This document shows, in pieces, positions 27,962-36,307 of a stretch of DNA of 64,000 nucleotides; the stretch's first letter is position 1, and every line of letters begins with the position of its first letter. The notes below the pieces were generated by a model. The model ran no database searches. It saw only the letters and a program-made list of their open reading frames with translations, and had not been told where the DNA came from. The stretch comes from an uncultured Paracoccaceae bacterium (lineage in GTDB: Bacteria > Pseudomonadota > Alphaproteobacteria > Rhodobacterales > Rhodobacteraceae), in the NCBI GenBank assembly GCA_947499715.1, contig CANMPL010000002.1:434001-498000 (forward strand). Reading direction: 5' to 3'. The position numbers and the translations under genes are program-made.

Positions 27962-30454
27962 ATGAAAACGAATGTCAAAGCTTTGGTTGTGGGCGGCGGG
28001 GCCGTTGGCACGTCGATTGCCTATCATCTGGCGCGCGCGGGCTGGGACGATGTGATGCTGCTGGAACGTGATGAATTGACATCCGGGTCGACATGGCACG
28101 CGGCGGGCTTGCTGCCCTATTTCAACATGTCTTTTGCGACCACGCATATCCACGACTATTCCATCAAGTTCTATAAAACGCTTGAGGAAGAAACCGGGTT
28201 GAATGCGGGCTTTGCCGTTGTGGGCAACCTGCGCATGGCGCAGACGAAAGAGCGGATGGATGAGTATATGCTTTATGCCTCCACCGCGGAGACCTGCGGC
28301 GTGCCGTATGAGTTTCTGACGCCCGATGAGATCAAGGCGCGTTGGCCCCTGATCCGCACTGAGGATCTGGAAGGCGCGCTTTATCATGCGACCGACGGCT
28401 ATATTAACCCCGCCGATGTGACCATGGCGATGGCCAAGGGCGCGCGGCAGCGTGGTGTCGCGATTGAGCGGAAATGGCAGGCGGATGCTTTTGCGTGGAA
28501 TGGCGAGGCGTGGGAGGTGACCTGCACCAAGATGGTGGAGAAGGGCGGGAACCTTGTCGCGAGCGACGAGCAGATCGTGATCACGGCGGAACACGTTGTG
28601 ACGGCATCCGGCAATCACGCGCAGCGCACGGCCAAGATGCTGGGCATCAAGATCCCGGCGATCCCGGTCGAACACCAGTTCATCGTCATGGATCAGGACC
28701 CGGCGCTGGTGGAATGGCGCAAGGACAATCCCGAACACCCCGTGGTGCGCGACGCTGATGCGCAATCTTATGTGCGCGAAGAACGCGGCGGCTGGATCTT
28801 GGGTGTTTATGAGAAAAACGCGCCTGCACGGTTTGAATATGGCGTGCCCGATAGCTTTCGCGCTGACCTGTTCCAGCTCGATCTGGAGCGGATCGAGGAG
28901 CAATATATGGCGATGATCCACCGGGTGCCGTCATGCGAGGACAGCGGGCTGAAGGACGATTTCAACGGCCCGATCTGTTATACGCCGGACGGCAACCCGC
29001 TGGTGGGGCCTGCGCCGGGGATGAAAAACATGTGGCTGGCTGAAGGGTTCTCTTTCGGGATCACCGCCGCCGGTGGCACAGGCTATTACCTTGCGCAGAT
29101 GATGGTCGAGGGCGAGGCAGAGATCGACATGGCCAGCCTTGACCCCAAGCGTTACGGGTCGTGGATGACGACGGAATTTGCCGCGCGCAAGAACGAGGAA
29201 TGCTACGACCACGTCTATATTCTGCATCACCCCGATGAAGAACGCCCAGCCGCACGGCCTTTGCGCACGTCACCGGCCTATGACCGGCAGGCGGCACGGG
29301 GTGCACAGTTTGGCTGGGTGAATGGTTGGGAGCGGCCGAATTACTATGCGCCGCAAGGGTTTGACGACCACGCCTCACGTAGTTTCCGGCGCGGCGGCTG
29401 GTGGCAATATGCAGTGGAAGAGGCCAAAGCGATCCGCGAAGGCGTAGGCCTGATTGACGCCACAGCGTTTACCAAGCACCGGATTTCGGGGCCGGGGGCG
29501 ACGGCGTTTCTGGATTGGTTCACCACCAACAAGCTGCCGCGTGTGGGCCGGATCAACCTGACCTATGCGCTGACAAGCCACGGCACGACGCGCACTGAAT
29601 ATACGATCGTGCGGCTGGCAGAGGATGACTATTACCTTGTCTCTGCCGGGGGCTGGCACGCCTATGATCAGGACTACCTTTATAAGGCGATCATGGAAAA
29701 AGAGGCCGAGTTTGGTCGCATCAACGAACAGGATGTGACCACGCAGTGGGGCGTCTTTGCGATTGCAGGACCCAAGGCGCGCGATGTGCTGGCAGAGGTG
29801 ATCAGGGACCCGGATCCTGAAACCGCGCTGTCGAACAAGCGGTTCCCGTGGCTGTCCGCCAAGCAGATCGAATTGGGCATGTGCCCGGTGAACGCGATCC
29901 GCGTGGCATATACCGGAGAGCTGGGCTGGGAGTTGCATCATCCGATTGAGATGCAGAACTACCTTTTTGATCTGCTGGAAAAGGCGGGTGAGAAGCACGG
30001 GATGAAGCTGGTTGGCGCACGTGCGCAAAACTGGCTGCGGCAGGAAAAGTCCTATCGCGCCTTTGGCACCGAACTGGGCCGCGATGCAACACCGCTGGAG
30101 GCGGACTTGCCGCGGTTTGTGGATCTGAACAAGGATTTCCATGGCAAGGACGCGATGGTCGCCAAGGGGATCCGGTCGAAATGTGTGACTCTGCTGATTG
30201 ATGGCCCTGATGATGCTGACCCCTGGGGGCGCGAGGCGCTTTATGCAGCGGACGGCACACGGATCGGGCGTCTGACCTCGGGCGGGTATTCGGTGGCCTT
30301 TGGCAAGTCGATTGGCATGGGCTACGTGAAGCCCGAACACGCGGACGTCGGCACCAAGGTGCAGGTCAAAATGTTCGATCAGCTTTGGAATGCCGAGATC
30401 GTGCAGGACAGCCCCTATGACCCCAAGAACGAAACCATCCGCAAGGACGGCTAA
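27962..30454 (+). CDS. Dimethylglycine/sarcosine dehydrogenase-like FAD and folate enzyme
   Basis: An 830-residue two-part enzyme. The N-terminal DAO oxidoreductase domain has VVGGGAVGTSIAYHLA (9-24) and GSTWHAAG with His46, the position to which FAD is covalently attached in dimethylglycine dehydrogenase. From about residue 450 there is a GcvT-type folate-binding domain ending with the GYVKPEHADVGT segment. The family demethylates N-methylated glycines such as dimethylglycine and passes the one-carbon unit to tetrahydrofolate, or acts on related methylated compounds. No glycine-betaine gene lies nearby, so the exact substrate is open. Confidence 0.88.
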   Translation: MKTNVKALVVGGGAVGTSIAYHLARAGWDDVMLLERDELTSGSTWHAAGLLPYFNMSFATTHIHDYSIKFYKTLEEETGLNAGFAVVGNLRMAQTKERMDEYMLYASTAETCGVPYEFLTPDEIKARWPLIRTEDLEGALYHATDGYINPADVTMAMAKGARQRGVAIERKWQADAFAWNGEAWEVTCTKMVEKGGNLVASDEQIVITAEHVVTASGNHAQRTAKMLGIKIPAIPVEHQFIVMDQDPALVEWRKDNPEHPVVRDADAQSYVREERGGWILGVYEKNAPARFEYGVPDSFRADLFQLDLERIEEQYMAMIHRVPSCEDSGLKDDFNGPICYTPDGNPLVGPAPGMKNMWLAEGFSFGITAAGGTGYYLAQMMVEGEAEIDMASLDPKRYGSWMTTEFAARKNEECYDHVYILHHPDEERPAARPLRTSPAYDRQAARGAQFGWVNGWERPNYYAPQGFDDHASRSFRRGGWWQYAVEEAKAIREGVGLIDATAFTKHRISGPGATAFLDWFTTNKLPRVGRINLTYALTSHGTTRTEYTIVRLAEDDYYLVSAGGWHAYDQDYLYKAIMEKEAEFGRINEQDVTTQWGVFAIAGPKARDVLAEVIRDPDPETALSNKRFPWLSAKQIELGMCPVNAIRVAYTGELGWELHHPIEMQNYLFDLLEKAGEKHGMKLVGARAQNWLRQEKSYRAFGTELGRDATPLEADLPRFVDLNKDFHGKDAMVAKGIRSKCVTLLIDGPDDADPWGREALYAADGTRIGRLTSGGYSVAFGKSIGMGYVKPEHADVGTKVQVKMFDQLWNAEIVQDSPYDPKNETIRKDG

Positions 30455-30472
30455 GCCATTGGCAGGGCGGGT

Positions 30473-30936
30473 TTAACCGCCCGCCATCAGCGCCTCGATC
30501 ACGCCGGGTTTCTGCATCGCCTCCCATAGGCCGCTTTTCTGCATCCGGCGCATGGCGATGTCGAGCTGGCCGCAATCGGTCATTGCGCGAAGGGCGAGCG
30601 CCTCGTCGATGTCACCCAGAACGCTGCCGATGCCGGTCAGGTCGGTGATCTCCAGCGCCGCGGCTTCGCGTTCGACAGAGGCGACATAAGCCTCTGTCGC
30701 GGCGGCGCCGATTTCCGCCTCGTAGGTTGCCAACGTGCAGCCCAGTGCCGCGCGCATTTCGCCGTCAACGGTGAAATCCGGCATGACGCTTGCCAATTCT
30801 GGCACGCGGCTGACGTAGAATGCGGTCATCTTTTCGGTCAGAACGTCCGTTGCCGCGGCAAGGCGATCAACTTGGTCCGCGAAGGCGAAGGTTGGAAAAA
30901 GCAAATTGCGGCGATCAGGGTCCGGGTGGCGTTCAT
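30473..30936 (-). pseudogene. Secreted protein gene with a one-base frameshift in the signal peptide
   Basis: ATG 30936 is preceded by AAAGGA and starts MNATRTLIAAI, a good signal-peptide beginning, but this frame soon runs into unrelated sequence and a stop. One base out of frame, LLFPTFAFADQ continues the hydrophobic core and cleavage site, then about 130 residues of helical protein to the stop at 30473. One extra T at the T5 run (30896-30900) would join them. The gene is therefore a recent frameshift, a sequencing error, or expressed by slippage at that run. The mature part has no domain I recognise. Confidence 0.6.
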
Positions 30937-30989
30937 CGTCAAATCCTTTGGTTGAATGGCCCCAGCCTAAGGATGCGATTGCGCGCTGA

Positions 30990-31310
30990 CTAGCCCTGTC
31001 TGCGGTGGCGCCAGACGTCCAGCCGTCGCCGTCCGCGCACGATGGCGGCAGCCACGGGGGCCTGAAGGCGGGGAATATCGACCGCAAGCAGCAGCAAGCC
31101 AACGGGGATCATCCACAGGCCAAAGATTGGCAGGATCGCCAGAAAGCCACCGAGGATGAAGAAGATCGCGATGGGCACGCGCACCAGCCACAGGCGGGGA
31201 TGGCGCAGGGCGGCCAGTGGCCGGTCTGTCCACGGATAGCGGCGGCTGATGGAACGGAACTGACGCTCTAGCCGCAATCTGGCACGGTCCCGCAGGGTGG
31301 GTGGTTTCAT
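30990..31310 (-). CDS. Small membrane protein, PGPGW-like
   Basis: A 106-residue protein with a basic N-terminus and a hydrophobic hairpin (about residues 50-85) of the form VPIAIFFILGGFLAILPIFGLW then MIPVGLLLLAVDIP. This resembles the PGPGW family of putative transmembrane proteins, whose function is unknown. A basic tail (RGRRRLDVWRHRRQG) follows. It is divergent from the Hint gene and 53 nt upstream of the frameshifted secreted-protein gene on the same strand. Confidence 0.7.
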   Translation of the reverse strand: MKPPTLRDRARLRLERQFRSISRRYPWTDRPLAALRHPRLWLVRVPIAIFFILGGFLAILPIFGLWMIPVGLLLLAVDIPRLQAPVAAAIVRGRRRLDVWRHRRQG

Positions 31311-31441
31311 GGCCGTTAGATGGGGCGGTTTGGGGTGATTTTCAATCGTCAAACGCGCTGCCTCATTTTTTCCATCTGGGAAACACGCTGTTGCCGTTTG
31401 GGCCAGGCAATTTGCAATTAACGAAGTCTTATGGAGGTCTT

Positions 31442-32386
31442 ATGGCCTTTTTATCCTCTGCCCATCCGCCGCACCGTGCCTTTCCAGATGTGACGGTATC
31501 GCTTTCGCCCGCAGATTGCGCGCGGCTACAGGATTTCAGCCTTGCGACCTATCAGACCGATGGCAGCATGGTCGGGGCTGTCGCTTTGTCAGATTTGCCC
31601 ACACGCGAAGATCGCGCGACGGGCTGGAAATGGTGCCGGGTGCCGGCAGAGTTGATCCATCCGGCGGTTTCGCACGCGATTGCCATGATGGACGTGCAAT
31701 CGGCCCATGTTGTGACGGCGTTCTACGCGATGGATTGTCGGACGCCGGGGTTTACCGCCAAAGAGGGACCTGCCGCGGGCGTTGCCTGCGGGTGTTTCCC
31801 CAAGTCAGGTGGTTTGCCAATCCCGTTCGACAGCGCGATGACCTTTGACACGATGCAGACCGCCCTGATGGGCGGCACACAGATTGATACGCCCAACGGC
31901 CCCCGCGCCATTGAAGATCTGATGCCGGGTGATTTGGTCAATACGCAAAGTCATGGGCCGCAGCCCCTGACCCAAGTCCACAGCCAGACCTTTGCAGGAC
32001 AACCCTACCGCGCCGACAACCGGCTTTGGCCGGTGCGGATTGAGGCAGGCGCGCTGGGCTTTGGGCTGCCGCGCCGGGATCTGTGGATCTCTCAGCAGCA
32101 GCAGATGCTATACAGCCACATCCGCGTGCAGCATGTGCTGGGCGTTGAAGGCGTTTTGGTGCAGGCACGATCGCTTGCCTCTGCCTTTGAGGCGGTGCGG
32201 ATTGACGCGGATTTGACGGCGATCACAGCGCATCATTTGGTGTTTGCCACGCCACAGGTGATTTATGCCGAAGGGGCCGCGACATTGTCGTATGACCCAC
32301 AGCAACGCAGCCAGCCCACGATTGAAGACGAAGACGCCGCCCTGCCGCAGATCCGCAGCTGGGAACTGATGGCGATGGTCGGCTAG
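31442..32386 (+). CDS. Hint-domain protein without the catalytic cysteine
   Basis: A 314-residue protein of the Hint_2 group common in Rhodobacterales. The Hint part starts near residue 141: GGTQIDTPNGPRAIEDLMPGDLV (145-167) and ends with HHLVFATPQVIYAEGAATLSYDP. In active Hint domains a Cys opens the first strand (CFTPGT type); here that position is ALMGGT, so self-cleavage or splicing is unlikely. The N-terminal 140 residues contain several cysteines (ACGCF) and no known domain. ATG 31442 follows GGAGG. Its stop overlaps the convergent oxidase gene by 4 nt (CTAG). Confidence 0.82.
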   Translation: MAFLSSAHPPHRAFPDVTVSLSPADCARLQDFSLATYQTDGSMVGAVALSDLPTREDRATGWKWCRVPAELIHPAVSHAIAMMDVQSAHVVTAFYAMDCRTPGFTAKEGPAAGVACGCFPKSGGLPIPFDSAMTFDTMQTALMGGTQIDTPNGPRAIEDLMPGDLVNTQSHGPQPLTQVHSQTFAGQPYRADNRLWPVRIEAGALGFGLPRRDLWISQQQQMLYSHIRVQHVLGVEGVLVQARSLASAFEAVRIDADLTAITAHHLVFATPQVIYAEGAATLSYDPQQRSQPTIEDEDAALPQIRSWELMAMVG

Positions 32387-33465
32387 CCCCGGAAGCGATC
32401 CGGGGTCAGTTGCGCGACCACATCCACATCCAGCGCAGGCGCACGACCTGCCACCAGATCAGCCACCAAGGCGCTGGCCGCTGGCGCGGTCTGAAAGCCA
32501 TATCCACCCTGTCCCACGCTCCAGACAAATGCGGGATCGGTGGGATCGGGGCCAAGCACAAGGTTTCGGTCAGGCGAAAAGGTGCGCAACCCCGCCCAAG
32601 AGGTCAGCAGCCGGTTCACCGGTTCGGTGACGTAGTGTTCGTAGCGGGCAAATCCTTCGGCCAGCACCATGTCATCGGCGTAGGCGTCCATTGGCGCGCT
32701 TGGGTCCGCGTCTGCGGGTGAGACAAGCAAGGCGCCTGCGTCAGGTTTTGCGTACCAGCTTTCGCCCGGACCAAACAGCATCGGCCAGCCAGAGACGTCA
32801 TGACCACCGGGGGCCGGGATCCGCCCCATGGACCGGCGCAGAGGTGTCAGGCCCAACGGTGCGATGCGGGCCATTTGCGCGACTTCATCCGCCCAGGCAC
32901 CAGCGGCGTTGACGATGATCTGCGCGCCAATTGGGCCTTGGGTCGTTGTCTGCACGCTCCAACCTGCCCGCGTGCGGTTGATCTGGGTGGGCATGCAATT
33001 GCTATGTGCCACGCCACCATTGCCCCGCAAGGCTTGCATGAAATGATTAAGCAGCAGATCGGTGTCGATATCCCACGCGTCGTCATGTGTGGCGACACGC
33101 GCGACGGTCTTGGGGTTGAGGATCGGGAGCTTTGCGCGGGCCTGCTCAAATGAGATTTCGGCAAGGCCCATGCTATCGCGGTCGGCCACAAATGCCGCAT
33201 CATCATCAGGGCCGCCCAGCAGCATCAGCCCGCGCGGTGACAAGACGCCACCATTGTGATTATGCAGATAATCCGCGCTTGCGCGGCTGAGTGCTGTGGT
33301 CGAGGGCAGACCGTATGACGCCTCGAACAAAGCGGCCGACCGGCCAGAGGCATGGTAGCCAAAGCTGCGCTCGCGTTCGATCAGGGTCACGTGGCCAAGG
33401 GCTGACAGGCGGGCCGCGGCGGACAGTCCGGCAACGCCGCCGCCTATGATCAAGATGTCGGTCAT
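32383..33465 (-). CDS. FAD-dependent oxidoreductase, DAO family (D-amino-acid dehydrogenase-like)
   Basis: A 360-residue flavoprotein with the FAD motif IIGGGVAGLSAAARLSALG (5-24), the GYHASGRSAALF segment seen in D-arginine dehydrogenases and the C-terminal VWSVGQGGYGFQTAPA. It probably oxidises a D-amino acid or similar amine; the substrate is unknown. ATG 33465 overlaps the stop of the aldo/keto reductase gene by 4 nt, so the two form an operon. Confidence 0.88.
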   Translation of the reverse strand: MTDILIIGGGVAGLSAAARLSALGHVTLIERERSFGYHASGRSAALFEASYGLPSTTALSRASADYLHNHNGGVLSPRGLMLLGGPDDDAAFVADRDSMGLAEISFEQARAKLPILNPKTVARVATHDDAWDIDTDLLLNHFMQALRGNGGVAHSNCMPTQINRTRAGWSVQTTTQGPIGAQIIVNAAGAWADEVAQMARIAPLGLTPLRRSMGRIPAPGGHDVSGWPMLFGPGESWYAKPDAGALLVSPADADPSAPMDAYADDMVLAEGFARYEHYVTEPVNRLLTSWAGLRTFSPDRNLVLGPDPTDPAFVWSVGQGGYGFQTAPAASALVADLVAGRAPALDVDVVAQLTPDRFRG

Positions 33466-34394
33466 GCTTCTTCCAAACGGTCGGTGGCGGGGGCCGGTGT
33501 TGGGGAAAGTGCTGTGATTTGCGCATAAAGTGCGGCACTCATCCCAAAGCTCTCGGCCGAGAGCGACGGGGCCAGCTGCGCAAGCGACCGGGCCGAGATG
33601 ATGGGCGAGACATGGCCGGGATTGGCCGCAACCCAAGCCACCGCGAGCGTCGCAGGATCCGTGCCCAGATCGGTGGCGAGAGCGGCAAGCGCTGTCGCTG
33701 CATCATGCATCCATTGCGGCGCATAACGGGCGGCATACATCTTGTTTTCGGTCAGCCGCCCGGTGCCGCCTTGGGCGTATTTCCCAGTGAGCAAGCCGCC
33801 GCCAAGGGGCGAATAGGGGCAAACAAGGATGTCTTGATCGGCAGCCATTGGCAGGATCTCGACCTCGGCCTGGCGTTTGACAAGGTTATACATCGGCTGG
33901 ATCACGTCGATGCGGGTGCCAAGGGCGGTGCAAACGGATTGTGCCTTCATCACCTGCCAGGCGGCATAATTGCTGACGCCGATGTGGCGGATCAGGCCAC
34001 GGGCCTGAAGGTCGGCCATGAAGGTGAATGTTTCTTCCAGCGGGGTGTTGTCATCAAAGCGGTGCAGATAAAGCAGATCAACATTTTCCAGCCCAAGCTG
34101 CTGGCGCGAGCGATCGAATTGCGCGGCCAGATTGGCAGCGCCACTGCCGCCCTGATAGCCCAACTTTGTCGCGACATAGATGTCGTCACGCGCGGGTGCG
34201 ACCATCGGGCCTAACAGCGTTTCGGATCCGCCCTCAGTATAGCCCACGGCGGTGTCAAAGTGATTGATGCCAGCAGCGCGGGCGGTCTCAAACATCGCCT
34301 GAGAGGCCGCGGCATCCGCGCCGCCGCCAAATTGCATGGTGCCAAAGGTCAGGCGAGACAGGGGGGCGCCGTTGCGCGTGGTCAGATTGGTCAT
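33462..34394 (-). CDS. Aldo/keto reductase
   Basis: A 310-residue NADPH-dependent reductase of the AKR superfamily. GTMQFGGG, HFDTAVGYTEGGSETLLG (Asp and Tyr of the active site), VATKLGYQ (Lys), DLLYLHRFD (His) and YNLVKRQAEVEILP are all in order. Substrate unknown. ATG 34394 was selected because conserved sequence begins there; CAGGG precedes it. It is coupled to the DAO-family oxidase by a 4-nt overlap, which hints at linked amine and carbonyl metabolism. Confidence 0.9.
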   Translation of the reverse strand: MTNLTTRNGAPLSRLTFGTMQFGGGADAAASQAMFETARAAGINHFDTAVGYTEGGSETLLGPMVAPARDDIYVATKLGYQGGSGAANLAAQFDRSRQQLGLENVDLLYLHRFDDNTPLEETFTFMADLQARGLIRHIGVSNYAAWQVMKAQSVCTALGTRIDVIQPMYNLVKRQAEVEILPMAADQDILVCPYSPLGGGLLTGKYAQGGTGRLTENKMYAARYAPQWMHDAATALAALATDLGTDPATLAVAWVAANPGHVSPIISARSLAQLAPSLSAESFGMSAALYAQITALSPTPAPATDRLEEA

Positions 34395-34469
34395 GCCCTG
34401 ACATTGGCACGACAGCGCCGCGTCGAAAAGGGGGATGCCACCGGCGCGCAAGCCGGAGACATCATATGA

Positions 34470-34868
34470 TCATTCAGCAGCGATCAGGCTTTGGTCGGTG
34501 ACCACAAGATCGCAGGCGTAGCAGGCGCTATCACCGCTTTGTCCGTGCCAGCGGCAAGTGCTGCGTATCGCACAGGCGGGCAGGGTTGCGCGTTGTGGCG
34601 CGGGATCTGCGGCAAGGTGCTGCAAGACCTCGTCGATGATGCCACAGCGGCTGCCGGTCCATTGGGCGCAACCCGACGTCTGGCAGGGGCTGGCAAAGCG
34701 CATTCGCGCCTCTGGCGGGCCTTGGGTGCTGGCGGCGGCGACAAAACCGGCGTCCACGACCATCGGTGTGCGCATATGCTTGATCCGCCCGTCAGCCCCT
34801 TTAACCCCCAAGAGGGTTGCCCCAGCAGCGGCGCGCGCGCTGGGGCAGGTTTTGTCCGCATCAGACAT
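34470..34868 (-). CDS. Cysteine-rich protein, unknown function
   Basis: A 132-residue soluble protein with eight cysteines at 8, 62, 67, 75, 99, 105, 116 and 119. The spacing (CPS near the N-terminus, C-x4-C-x7-C, C-x5-C, C-x2-C) suggests a metal or iron-sulfur site, though I cannot name the family. Its ATG overlaps the TGA of the upstream 76-residue gene by one nucleotide, so the two are made together. Confidence 0.7.
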   Translation of the reverse strand: MSDADKTCPSARAAAGATLLGVKGADGRIKHMRTPMVVDAGFVAAASTQGPPEARMRFASPCQTSGCAQWTGSRCGIIDEVLQHLAADPAPQRATLPACAIRSTCRWHGQSGDSACYACDLVVTDQSLIAAE

Positions 34869-35098
34869 CAGAATGACGCGATCTGCTTGCCGATCTGCTG
34901 TTCGATGCCCGCGATGTCATCCAGCCCGCCACGCAGGAAGATGCCGTACCATTCGCGCGGGAACCGGGTCACAAAGGGCTTTTCGTAGCCCAGCTTGGCG
35001 ATATAGCCGAGCGTGACTTTCTGCAGGTCTGACTGCATTTCCATCACGTCCTCTTTGGACATATCAATATCGCCGGTATCAATGACAAAACGTGCCAT
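34868..35098 (-). CDS. Conserved-looking 76-residue protein, unknown function
   Basis: A 76-residue acidic soluble protein beginning MARFVIDTGDIDMSKEDV, with a predicted helix-rich body and FPREWYGIFLRGG in the middle. AGGAGAAA precedes the ATG at ideal spacing. It lacks a signal peptide or known motif. The one-nucleotide stop/start overlap with the cysteine-rich gene indicates an operon of two; the first may assist the second, but this is inference. Confidence 0.7.
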   Translation of the reverse strand: MARFVIDTGDIDMSKEDVMEMQSDLQKVTLGYIAKLGYEKPFVTRFPREWYGIFLRGGLDDIAGIEQQIGKQIASF

Positions 35099-35235
35099 GG
35101 GTTTCTCCTAAAATGTAGTTTTTCAAAGCGTCGCGAAAAATAATGCGACGCCTGCACCTTAGCACAGAATGACGTGCTGGCGGGTCTGGTTTCCCTGACC
35201 CGGTGGCAAATGAGCATGTTTTGGCCGGACAAATG

Positions 35236-35272
35236 AAAAGCGCCGCGACCCTTGCGAGGATCGCGGCGCTTG
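35236..35272 (-). terminator. Rho-independent terminator after the first VPLPA-CTERM gene
   Basis: AGCGCCGCGA (35239-35248) pairs perfectly with TCGCGGCGCT (35261-35270); on the minus strand the stem is followed by TTTT. It begins 25 nt after the stop at 35296. Confidence 0.85.
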
Positions 35273-35295
35273 GAATTCCGAAGGTTGCGTCGACC

Positions 35296-36006
35296 TTAGG
35301 CGGCTTTGCGCGCCTTGCGACGAGACGCAACACCAATCCCGCCCAGACCGGCCAAAAGCAGCAGGCCAGAGGCGGGCAGGGGCACTTCACCCACCAGGCT
35401 GGAATTGTCGATATTGGTCAGCAAATCCTGCGTGCCGCTTGCAGAGATGATCAAGAAGTTCTTGCCAAGCGCGTTGTCGGCCCACACCTGATCGCCGTTC
35501 ACTTTGTCAAGCCATGCCTGAGCTTGCGTGGCGGCAGCATATTCATCCGTGCCCTGCGTCAGGGTTGTCACTTTAAAAAACCCATCGTCGATGTCGTAGT
35601 CACCGGCGTCATGTGCCAGTTCCCAAACAGCCATCTGAAACGCGGCGGCTGAGACTGCGTTGTTCACGTCAAAGAACGCGTTTGCCATCAGGGTGTTGAG
35701 GTCGCTTAGCGACGGATCCACAAGGCTTGTGCCGTCTGCGTAAACCTTGCTGAGGTTCAGGTTTTCCAGCGGCTGCAGGCAGAATGCAACAAAGTTGCCC
35801 AGTCCATTGGCCATCAGTTGGAAGGCACCAGTCTTAAAGGTGCCTGTCCGCGCAGGGTCACCTCCTGCAGAGAAAGAGGAGGTGATTTGCCAGTCCTGGA
35901 CGCCGAAAACGCCGCCCGGTTGGGTACTCACATTGTAGGTTGCGGCCGCTGCTGGTGACGCAAGAAGCGTCATACCAAGAAGCGCGGCTGAGAAAGCTTT
36001 TTTCAT
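35296..36006 (-). CDS. Secreted protein with VPLPA-CTERM sorting signal
   Basis: A 236-residue exported protein. A signal peptide (MKKAFSAALLGMTLLASPAAA) is followed by about 180 residues without a recognised enzyme motif, then a PEP-CTERM-type tripartite tail: EVPLPASGLLLLAGLGGIG and the basic end SRRKARKAA. Such tails are recognised by exosortase-type enzymes that attach or release proteins at the envelope in bacteria that make exopolysaccharide. ATG 36006 begins the signal peptide. It is transcribed alone, from a region with a sigma54-like site, to a clear terminator. Confidence 0.85.
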   Translation of the reverse strand: MKKAFSAALLGMTLLASPAAAATYNVSTQPGGVFGVQDWQITSSFSAGGDPARTGTFKTGAFQLMANGLGNFVAFCLQPLENLNLSKVYADGTSLVDPSLSDLNTLMANAFFDVNNAVSAAAFQMAVWELAHDAGDYDIDDGFFKVTTLTQGTDEYAAATQAQAWLDKVNGDQVWADNALGKNFLIISASGTQDLLTNIDNSSLVGEVPLPASGLLLLAGLGGIGVASRRKARKAA

Positions 36007-36052
36007 AATAACACCATTCACACACAATTCAGTCTTGGTGAGAACATAAAGG

Positions 36053-36070
36053 TGCCACAGTTTTGCCACA
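36053..36070 (-). promoter_or_regulatory. Candidate sigma54 promoter of the VPLPA-CTERM gene
   Basis: The minus strand reads TGGCAAAACTGTGGCA, close to the sigma54 consensus TGGCAC-N5-TTGCA with the required GG-N10-GC spacing. The GC lies about 47 nt before the ATG, leaving a normal 5' leader of about 35 nt. PEP-CTERM genes in some bacteria are sigma54-dependent, which makes this plausible. Activator site not identified. Confidence 0.4.
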
Positions 36071-36257
36071 AGGGGAAAACCACTGGATTGGTGCCCGTTC
36101 CGCAAGGGAATAAGGGGGATTCTGACGATTGTTGCGAAAAACGCGACAATCCTGCGCTGGTTGAGCGGCGTCGGGAGTGCCCATTCGCCCGTGTCCATCG
36201 CGGCGTCGATTCTGGTGATGGTCTTTTTAATGCGCTTGCGCTCTTCAGCCGAAAACG

Positions 36258-36287
36258 AAAAAGGCCCGCCAAAATAGCGGGCCTTTT
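36258..36287 (-). terminator. Terminator of the purine operon
   Basis: AAAAGGCCCGC (36259-36269) pairs perfectly with GCGGGCCTTTT (36277-36287) across a 7-nt loop, 21 nt after the stop of the binding-protein gene. The stem is bounded by A- and T-runs on both sides, so it could work in either direction. Confidence 0.88.
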
Positions 36288-36307
36288 GGGTCTTTTGAAT
36301 GGCGGCT

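Larger units (their letters stand above)
36007..36307. other. Intergenic region between VPLPA-CTERM gene and BMP-family gene
   Basis: About 300 nt without a convincing gene. It holds the upstream region of the VPLPA-CTERM gene, including a sigma54-like site (36053-36070), and the strong terminator hairpin of the purine operon (36258-36287). Short frames in between lack ribosome sites and look like chance. Confidence 0.6.

Noticed and set aside
31850-32380. Hint domain as an intein
   Set aside because: No host protein is interrupted, the nucleophilic Cys is missing, and there is no homing endonuclease.
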